64,000 nucleotides of DNA, taken from assembly GCA_029378245.1 (NCBI GenBank), contig JARKIF010000041.1, positions 62,001 through 126,000 on the forward strand, in the 5' to 3' direction. Every line of letters starts with the position of its first letter. The first letter of the stretch is position 1. A program made the position numbers and the translations under genes. This document shows, piece after piece, positions 56,470 to 64,000 of the stretch. The notes below the pieces were generated by a model. That model searched no databases. It worked only from the letters and a program-made list of their open reading frames with translations, and was not told the DNA's origin. Source of the stretch: Roridomyces roridus. Its lineage: Eukaryota; Basidiomycota; Agaricomycetes; Agaricales; Mycenaceae.

Positions 56470-58031
56470 TGCCGCACCGCTGTCTCTCGATCCAAGAAAT
56501 CGTCGGAGAAATATGCTCCCAGCTCAATCCCTATGACCCAGAGGATAGATACCGCAATGGGAGCTTGTTCAAGCCTTCGGAATACTACTCCCTGGCGCCG
56601 CTCGCGGCCATGGCGAGAACATGCAGATCTTTCAGCGAGCCAGCTCTGGATGAGTTGTGGTCGTCGGCCAAACTCGAATCCGTTCTCCTTCAGAGTTGCA
56701 TGCCAGACAATGCCTGGCATGTCTCGCAGCTTTACGGTTCCCATCGCGAATCACGCTATATGCTTGTGAGTGTAGTCTGGCGGTTACCACGCCCCCGGTG
56801 CAGGAGGGTTCCCTTATTATGTAATATCCCCGTTGGCAAACCACGTGCATTTGACAGCTATTACTTTTGCCAATGTCCCGACGCGTTCTGGCGCTACCAG
56901 GATGTGTTGGCTGGAACTTTAAATACTCTTGGGCTACTGGGTATATTTTTTGCATCATCCTTTGTTCTGCATAGCAAGGAATGGCCTCCGAGCCCATTGT
57001 TTGCATGTTGTTTGGGAATGAAACACAACTACCGGCACCAGCTCTTCCAAGGGCTCCGAGGATGAAAAATAGTCCAGAATTGCATTCCGAGGAGTGCAGT
57101 TATGCCTCAGTTGCATGCTCATTGGTGCCAGCCCAAAATTCACGTCGAAACACGCAGGAAACGCGCTCGCACATGACATGCTTATGTAACAACGGAACCC
57201 AACGGAACAAGGGGCGTGGTTACCAACAGACCCTCTTCGCGGAGCTTGCGGAGCGTCGAGGGTCTGTAAAAGAGACTATTGTGAGTGGGCATGGACCGCG
57301 ACTCCGTTTCACTGACGGTCCACCAGGAGCCCATCTACGAACTTGACGCTTCGCATGGCGAACGGCTTCGCCTTGCCGCGGCGCGTGTCCGACACCTCCT
57401 TGCTGAAGAGGAAATCGTGGATATGGCTCTCCTGTCTCAGCTGGTTGCGAATTTCGGCCGGCTGCAGAGTGTCCATTGGCGTCGCCCTGACACAGGCTTC
57501 GAGCAATTATATTCGACCTTTGTGGTCTCGTCGCTCGTCGCCATCCGCCTTTTGATTACATGGAAAGTTCCCCTCGCGACATTCGCAGTCCAGCAACCGC
57601 AGCTCAAGGAGATTCACATCAGCATCCCGACGCTCACGGATACGGGGCCCGATCATGGTCCCGCAATTGCCGCATTATTGGGTGGTCTCCGTCATCTCGA
57701 AAGGGTCACTGCGGCGCAGTTCAATTATGACGGTCTACTGCACCTCGCTTCGCTCCCAAATTTGCGCTATTTGGAAGCGGAACGAGGTAATCGCCGGAAC
57801 GCCATCCCCGACTGGCTTGCCCCACTGCCAGCCGACATCCGGGCGTTTCCGTCTCTCGAGCAGCTGGCGCTGGAAGCCTCAGTCCAGGGCATCACCCAAC
57901 TTCTTGGATGGTGCGCACAAGTCCCATTGCAGCACCTGGGCCTCGCCATCCGTGCCAACGACTCTTCTACGGAGGCCAAATTGGATGACCTATTCGGCAT
58001 TATTCCGATCGCTGTTTCCCATGCAACACCC
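56470..58031 (+). pseudogene. F-box/LRR-type gene, 5' and middle parts
   Basis: The N-terminus MPHRCLSIQEIVGEICSQL ... LAAMARTCRSFSEPALDELW is the F-box-like motif of the large Agaricomycete family. A likely donor follows at about 56766 (GTGAGTGTAG), and the reading frame resumes near 57297 (VHQEPIYELDASHGERLRLA...) with LRR-like text LPNLRYLEAERGN and FPSLEQLALEA. The intervening 0.5 kb contains a small TIR element, possibly inside an intron. The frame ends at VSHATP followed by a stop contributed by the insertion at 58032. F-box proteins of this type select targets for ubiquitin ligases; the substrate is unknown. Confidence 0.68.
56782..57224. mobile_element. Short TIR element in the F-box gene
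   Basis: Ends GGTTACCACGCCCC and complement of GGGGCGTGGTTACC (one mismatch). No ORF; target duplication not visible. Confidence 0.45.
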
Positions 58032-59896
58032 TAGTCCTATAGTAATCACGTCCTGTCAAAGGGCGTGCCGGACCTTAGGTCAGCACGTCACGTGCGACGT
58101 CCGTGATCTCTCTACACCTCGTCGTTTGGGCTCATTTCGCGCTCAGCAGACGCGTTACAAGCGACAATTAGACTATGGGATATCTCCCGAAGGTTCTCAG
58201 ACGTCGAGAGAAATATTTGAAGGGCACAAAATCAATTGGCAGCTATATACATTGTACAGTCTACTTAATATCCACCCAGTAAGTACACACTCGTTCCGAT
58301 CTCAGACGTTCGTATTGTGTTTGCATTCGGATCCCAGTGCAGTGGAACAATGAGACAGCACTCCATCCTTATTCCATGCCGCCGTCATATAGAGTAGTTT
58401 TCGCCGTGCTTGGGAATGAATGGGAATCGAATGTCAATGCATTTTGAATACAAACAAGCCATGGCCAAATCATACTCAGAATCTTCCTCCTCGACCCTAC
58501 GGCTTCACACCTCCGTGCCACGCGCCCTCCCCGATGGCCTAGGAGCCACAGAACACTGACGAGCTCCCACGTAATGTGACAGGTATACAGAGGACGTGGA
58601 TGGCCCACCAACGGCGGAGCGTTATCCCTTCACAGAACGGAGTGGGATGGCGCCGGTGGGACGAATACGAAGGGGAGAAGTGCGAGAGAAAGACATGGTG
58701 CACGGTGAAGGTGAATAGATGCGGCGAACATCATCAAGTATCTTCCATGTCGGTCCCGGCAACTGGGCAGTGCGGCTGCGGCTGGCGAGCGTGCGGGGTC
58801 GATGAATGCGGGAGCCCAGGTATGGCGGTGGGAGGGACGGTATGGCGGTGGCGGATACACGAAGGCTGAGGGGCGATGGACCTGAAAGAGGGCCACGGGG
58901 CCATTCCGGAAGTGGTCGAGTTCGTAGCAAAGAACGATCTTTCGCCAGTTTCTGTAGAGCAGCATGTGAAAGCAGAATGGGTGGCAGTGACTGCGACGCA
59001 CCAAGGCCCCCGAGCCACTCAAAATGTGCTCAAAAGATGCTCCCACTGCACCTTCCCGTCGTCCCGCAGAGACAGAGGTGCCTCCTGGTCGATAGCATGC
59101 ACGCGAGTCGTGCAAACGAGTGGTGCTGGTGCCATAGCGGGGACTGACAGGATGGTCGTTTCGAGGCCGGATTTTCGCGGGTGGGTGCTTTATAAGTGTA
59201 GTCAGATCGAACAGTAATCGTTTCAAGGTGGATTTCGTGGGCGAAACGGCTGGATTGAAGCGGGACGAGGAGGAGGAAGGAGGCCACGCACATATCATGT
59301 GATGTGCTGACATAAGGTCCGGCACGCCCTTTGGCATGCCGTGTTTACTACCAGACTCAAGGGGGAGGCATTGATGCCATCCCCCCGAACCTGGTGGTCG
59401 GTCGGTCCCCCTGGCGAGACCTTAAAATCTTTTCCGCGGTCAGCGTTGTGGAAGGTCTCAGAGCCTCAGTGAGGGTCCCCTGGGATCATTAATCAACCGG
59501 TGTGAGCTTGCCACAGTGTTGCTTCGGTGGTCGGCGGCATGTAGGGCTATCAAACAGCACGGTGGCCTATCTCAGCCTTGGCATTTGATCCTAACACCAT
59601 GATAATCAGAATATCGGTCTCGCTTGAACAGTGGGGGGCCCGGAAACCTCGGCACCGGGACCTCGGCGCGGGTGAGATCAGTTTTCGAAACCGCGGACGC
59701 GTGATGGGAATCACTGATCCTATCAAGCCGAAGCGGGCCTGGGAACCTTTTGCCCTATTTGGTCGGTCGGTCCCCCCTCCGAGGCCTTAAAAACTTTTCC
59801 GGGCAGGGTATAAGATTTTTTTTACCTGCCTCCCCCTTGACCAGACTATATACAACTACTTGTTCGTCAGTTGTATATAGTCTGGTCCCGAGACTA
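58032..59896. mobile_element. Insertion with 9-bp target duplication splitting the F-box gene
   Basis: GCAACACCC occurs at 58023-58031 and again at 59897-59905. The element between starts TAGTCC and ends GAGACTA. Removing it with one duplicate restores the F-box frame exactly (VSHATP joined to SSVFLDIDVEAG). A 9-bp duplication fits Mutator-like elements. An inner inverted pair (CAAAGGGCGTGCCGGACCTT at about 58057 and its complement ending at about 59331) suggests one element nested in another. A hairpin with 19-bp arms lies at 59839-59887. Confidence 0.65.
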
Positions 59897-60530
59897 GCAA
59901 CACCCTCAAGTGTTTTCCTGGACATCGACGTGGAAGCCGGCCGCTTGATTCTGAACAATTCCATCAGAGCTCTCAGCAGCTTCTCGAGCCTGACGGTCGA
60001 ACGCATTTACTCGGATGTCGGCGTTGATTTGGATGACACCGCGACTTTGGAATTGGCCCGCGGCTGTCCGCTGCTCAAGACACTCGATCTGGACGTCAAC
60101 TCTGCCTTCCCCGGTCGCCCTCGCGCCACGCTGCAGTGTCTTCGTTATTTTGCGAGACACTTCCGTATGTTGGTGGACGTCACTCTGAGCTTGGACGGCA
60201 GCACAATCCCGGACGACCTCGACGAGGAAGCTACGCCTCAGACGAGTCTTTCCTACTTCGATGTGCAGTCGTCCCTCATCTCGGATAGCACCCGTGTCGC
60301 ACGCTTGCTCTCCGTCTTCCCTAATCTTCGAACCCTCAAAACGCTGCAAGACTTTGACAGTCAGGATGCGGACAGGAAAGAGAGGGAATAAATTTTGGCC
60401 GCTGGAGGGGAGCTTTGGGATGAGGACCCGGACGCCGAAGAAGACGAGGTCGAGGCTCAGGCCAGGGTTTATCATGGCCTTTGGAAGGAAGTTGCCTCGT
60501 TGCTCCCGGGCTGCACCTGTGCGTTCTAGT
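59897..60530 (+). pseudogene. F-box/LRR-type gene, 3' part
   Basis: Continues as SSVFLDIDVEAGRLILNN...ARGCPLLKTLDLDVNSAF...LLSVFPNLRTLKTL to a stop at 60391. A different frame downstream (ELWDEDPDAEEDEVEAQARV...LWKEVASLLPGC, to about 60525) looks like the usual C-terminal tail of the family, so a frameshift or unspliced intron separates it. Confidence 0.62.
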
Positions 60531-61208
60531 CCTCTCACTCTCGACCTGCTTACTGAATAAAAGTAATCCCAGTGAGTGGTGAGTGGCCCGAAGGGAAAAA
60601 CAAGGTCTAGTGATTGTTCGTTCCGCGATTCCATATTCCTGTGACTATAAAATAGACGAGCTTTCGGATTTTTAGTTTGGCGAACAAAGGAACGAGACAC
60701 GTATGATGTTGAGCACTCCGCAGGAAACGAATGGTGATGAACTAGAAGTTCCAGATCAAGCAGAGGTGCTCACCCTAGGCCTGGCTACACGCGGGTGACA
60801 GATCGACCCATTCTCCCGGCGGCTTAATGGCAAAGATCCTGTGTGTCACGGTTTTAACATCTGTTACACATTTATTAGGGACCACTGGTGCATCTGGGCA
60901 GAGGATGATTCGGGGGAGGCAAAGGAGAAAATTAGGCCACGCTCGCATTTGAGCATGACTCGCGTGCCTGTGTTTTTTCGACTGATGTCTGAGAGAATCA
61001 GTAATTGGGTGGGCTACTATCCATACTGGTAAGTGGAAATTATGGAAGTCGTAGGGGGAGATTCAGTCTGTATTCCGGAAGCTCAATAATGTCTCTCCTC
61101 TCCTAGGGAAATTTGGAACATTGACATAGGAAAGAATCAGTACATCTTGGCAGAAGTTACTACGGAATGCCCCAGGATTATTCTTGCGGATATCTCGCTG
61201 CTAGGTAC
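60531..61208. other. Intergenic, then duplicated 3' flank of the NB-ARC-TPR gene
   Basis: From about 61030 the sequence parallels 26281-26463, the 3' flank of copy 1. No gene before that. Confidence 0.5.
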
Positions 61209-64000
61209 CTACTTTTTGGAGGCAGGAAATTTGAATCTGGAAAACAGTTTGGAGAACCTCTTGACGCTGGTGTGTTTAAATTCTGTATCCTTGGCCTTAC
61301 CCAAAGCATCTCTGGTGGTCATTAAGTCTTTGGTAGCCTGGAGAGTATCTGGATGGTCAGCGCCCAGGACATCCCTGCATTTGGCAACAACTTTGAGTTG
61401 AAGATTTTCTGCTTCTTGATGCCGGCCAGTGCTATAAAGTGTCATAGCAAGATTGGCCATGGCTCTCAGGGTGTCAGGATGGTCGTCACCAAGGAGCTTC
61501 TGACGCTCTTTGAGGACAGAAATTTCGAGGGGCTCTGCTTCTCTGTACCGACCCAGTTGCCTGTATGTGGCTGCAAGGTTGGCCATGGCTCTCAGGGTGT
61601 CAGGATGGTCGTCACCAAGGAGCTTCTGACGCTCTTTGAGGACAGAAATTTCGAGGGGCTCTGCTTCTCTGTACCGACCCAGCTGCCAGTATGTGACTGC
61701 AAGGGTGGCCATGGCTCTCAGGGTGTCAGGATGGTCGTCACCAAGGAGCTTCTGACGCTCTTTGAGGACAGAAATTTCGAGGGGCTCTGCTTCTCTGTAC
61801 CGACCCAGTTGCCTGTATGTGGCTGCAAGGTTGGCCATGGCTCTCAGGGTGTCAGGATGGTCGTCACCAAGGAGCTTCTGACGCTCTTTGAGGACAGAAA
61901 TTTCGAGGGGCTCTGCTTCTCTGTACCGACCCAGCTGCCAGTATGTGACTGCAAGGGTGGCCATGGCTCTCAGGGTGTCAGGATGGTCGTCACCAAGGAG
62001 CTTCTGACGCTCTTTGAGGACAGAAATTTCGAGGGGCTCTGCTTCTCTGTACCGACCCAGTTGCCTGTATGTGCCTGCAAGGTTGGCCATGGCTCTCAGG
62101 GTGTCAGGATGGTCGTCACCAAGGAGCTTCTGACGCTCTTTGAGGACAGAAATTTCGAGGGGCTCTGCTTCTCTGTACCGACCCAGTTGCCGGTATGTGG
62201 CTGCAAGGTTGGCCATGGCTAACAGGGTGTCAGGATGGTCATCACCAAGGAGCTCCCTTTGTCTCTGCAGATTCAGTTCATCCAAACCCTTTGCTTGCTC
62301 AAATTTACCTCCGTCATAATATATCTGTGCATATTGGCTCCAGAACTGAGAATTAACAACGGTGAAATCTGGGACAAGCATGTTGACATGTGCAATCATC
62401 CTGATCCTGTCCAAATATGTGTCACGGCCAAGATCCATTGACATCCCCACCACATTTGCCATGCACGCCCGTGTCGTTACCTCATCAGGTAGGGTGCTTG
62501 AGCACCACAGATGCACAAGTGGATGCATATCTAGTGTATCACTGGCTTCCTGACTCTGAATCAGTGAATATTCCTCAATCTCCGCCACAATTTTTCTGAA
62601 ATATTGTCTTGACCAACTTCCTGAACCTGAGACAAAGTTTTGAAGAAATTTCCTGGCTTCCCGCATTGACTCAGTTTCATCCCCCTCATTGTTTACCATC
62701 CACTCTGTGACCTTGGCAAATATTGACTGGGGAATATTGCTGTGGTGCAATACAGCACAGAATTGGAGAAACTGGGCAGCTACCGGCCTGAGTTCCTCAA
62801 AGCTGATCTGCCAGGTTGTATAGACAGTCCATCCATAGTTATCAAGAGTTTGATCAGGGTGCTGTCGCAACAACTCTTCTTTGTTCTGCCTATAGATTGA
62901 CAGATAATCCATGAGACATTTGAATTTGGCAATATAAGCCCCAGCTTGCACAATTGCAAGAGGCAGGTATGACAGCTCCTGCATATCTTGATTAAGTCTG
63001 ATATCATTGTCCAAAGAACCTGGGACCTACTTGCACAATGTTTGCAGCCAGTCTATAGTTTTCATCTGTGCACTCCTTCACTGCTCTTGTAAGAAGGAGA
63101 AGAGCAGCATTTTCTTGATCCAAGTCTCCCACCTGTGAGTGAGAAGCAGGCCCATAAACAGCAAGTTGTGGGTTTCGGGAAGTTATGATAATTTTTCCAT
63201 GTGTGCACTGTGGCAAAAATGGCAATAACTTCAGTTTGGGATCATCTGCATTGTCAAACAGCAGAGTCCACTCTTTGTGTTCAGAAATAAGCCACTGGAT
63301 GCCTGCTTCTGGTGTCCGGCCAAACTTCTGTGAAATTGCAATGTTCATGAAGGAGTTATTCAGAGCTTCTGAGGAACTGGCATTCACAAAGAATTGCCTT
63401 GTAAACCTGAAAAAAGGTTTTCAATCATGAAGAGGTTCCTCTTTCACAGACATACTCATCTGATGTACCCTCAAGAAATTTCAAAGCTATCTGAGTCTTC
63501 CCAGAGCCACCAAGACCATAGAGGACAAAAATCCTTCTCTTCTTGTTGTCTTGGGAAAAGTACCATTGCATCTTGTCAAGGATTTCCTTTCGTCCCTGAA
63601 AGATCTGAGATGCTGGAGGACATCGGACAAGTGCCAGAGCAGTGTGGCATTGTTCCTGAGCTGTGATGTTTGATTAGTGGGCCTCAGACATATTTACTTG
63701 GTACATACTGATGAGGTCAATTTGACCTTGCTGTCTTGGTTCTTGACCATGTGAATAAACACTGTGTACAGTGAGATCTGGCTCTTGCAGGAGCACTGGG
63801 AATTTACTTCAAGTTATTGATCCGACTTTGATAAAACAGGGCTCCCCCTTCACCGGGACCTCCTTCTCCCCCATGTTGGTCACCGCCTCCGCCAGAACCA
63901 CCGGTGCCACCTGAAAGTCAGCCAAGTACTGCTCATTTTGATTTGTGCTCACCATGGACATGAAAATGTGTCCCCATCTGTGTTTCAGCAGTGGGCAAAG
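61209..64000 (-). CDS. NB-ARC-TPR (NLR-type) protein, copy 2, intact apart from the edge
   Basis: Exons 63953-64000 (the start ATG lies about 4 bases beyond the window if it matches copy 1), 63827-63910, 63456-63660, 63031-63406 and 61209-62978, about 828 residues. The order is: a leader and GG-rich tract (GGTGGSGGGGDQHGGEGG), P-loop GLGGSGKTQIALKF, Walker B WTLLFDNADDP, IIITSRNP, winged-helix region with MHPLVHLWCSS, then eight 42-residue TPRs (LLGDDHPDTLRAMANLAATY). Frame continuity needs the non-standard donor GTCGGA after exon 2; the better GTAAAT donor 19 bases on gives the wrong phase. Fungal NB-ARC-TPR proteins are STAND switches thought to act in recognition and cell-death signalling. 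The partner may share the GG tract. The last repeats differ (GRHQEAENLQLKVVAK) and cap the array. Confidence 0.85.
61449..62265 (-). repeat. TPR-coding tandem repeat, 126-bp period
   Basis: Six to seven near-identical 126-bp units encode the 42-residue TPRs. Units alternate between ANLAATYRQ and ATLAVTYWQ types, so a 252-bp higher-order unit has been duplicated recently. The matching array in copy 1 is more diverged. Confidence 0.85.

Noticed and set aside
61353..62222. 289-residue plus-strand ORF rich in VCGCKVGHGSQGVRM repeats (and its like at 26653-27351)
   Set aside because: It is the exact antisense of the TPR repeats. A 126-bp period keeps any frame open once one unit is open, so the ORF is a shadow.

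Overview
This window is nuclear DNA of a filamentous fungus, most likely a mushroom-forming basidiomycete (Agaricomycetes). The reasons are: nearly every gene is cut by 45-60 bp GT-AG introns, there is a fungal class II haem peroxidase and a hydrophobin-type secreted protein, there are STAND/NLR-type genes (NACHT and NB-ARC-TPR), and DNA and LTR transposons are nested in one another. The species cannot be named from the sequence. Coordinates of multi-exon genes are my own splice models. Region by region: 1-1577 holds the end of an LTR retrotransposon running off the left edge. 3185-3818 is an isochorismatase-like hydrolase. 4143-6058 holds two paralogous small genes with glycine-rich (GGxGG) N-termini and a SAM-like C-terminal helical domain. 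7586-20166 is a NACHT gene torn into three pieces by transposons, including a complete Ty1/copia element with identical LTRs (14566-19330). 20902-25403 is a nest of DNA transposons plus an Hsp104-like gene fragment and a solo LTR. 26464-29360 is a frameshifted NB-ARC-TPR gene whose intact-looking paralogue lies at 61209-64000 and loses only its first bases at the right edge. 29421-38845 is mostly repeats and gene-poor DNA. 38846-40350 is a generic class II peroxidase with 8 exons. 42541-55379 is the most remarkable locus: one continuous splice model of 39 exons gives a secreted protein of about 3,600 residues with seven hydrophobin-like cysteine modules joined by very long Ser/Ala-rich linkers. 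56470-60530 is an F-box/LRR-type gene broken by insertions. Two themes tie the genes together. The first is self/non-self style signalling parts: the NB-ARC-TPR genes and the two small SAM-like genes share the same GGxGG N-terminal tract, entered through a phase-1 intron in the NB-ARC-TPR genes and in one of the two small genes, so they could work as sensor and partner; this is inference. The second is the cell surface and lignocellulose environment, represented by the poly-hydrophobin and the secreted peroxidase. At least ten insertions can be bounded by terminal repeats, and target-site duplications are visible for about eight of them. They include a terminal-inverted-repeat family with TATGG...CCATA ends and 6-bp target duplications that I cannot assign to a superfamily.
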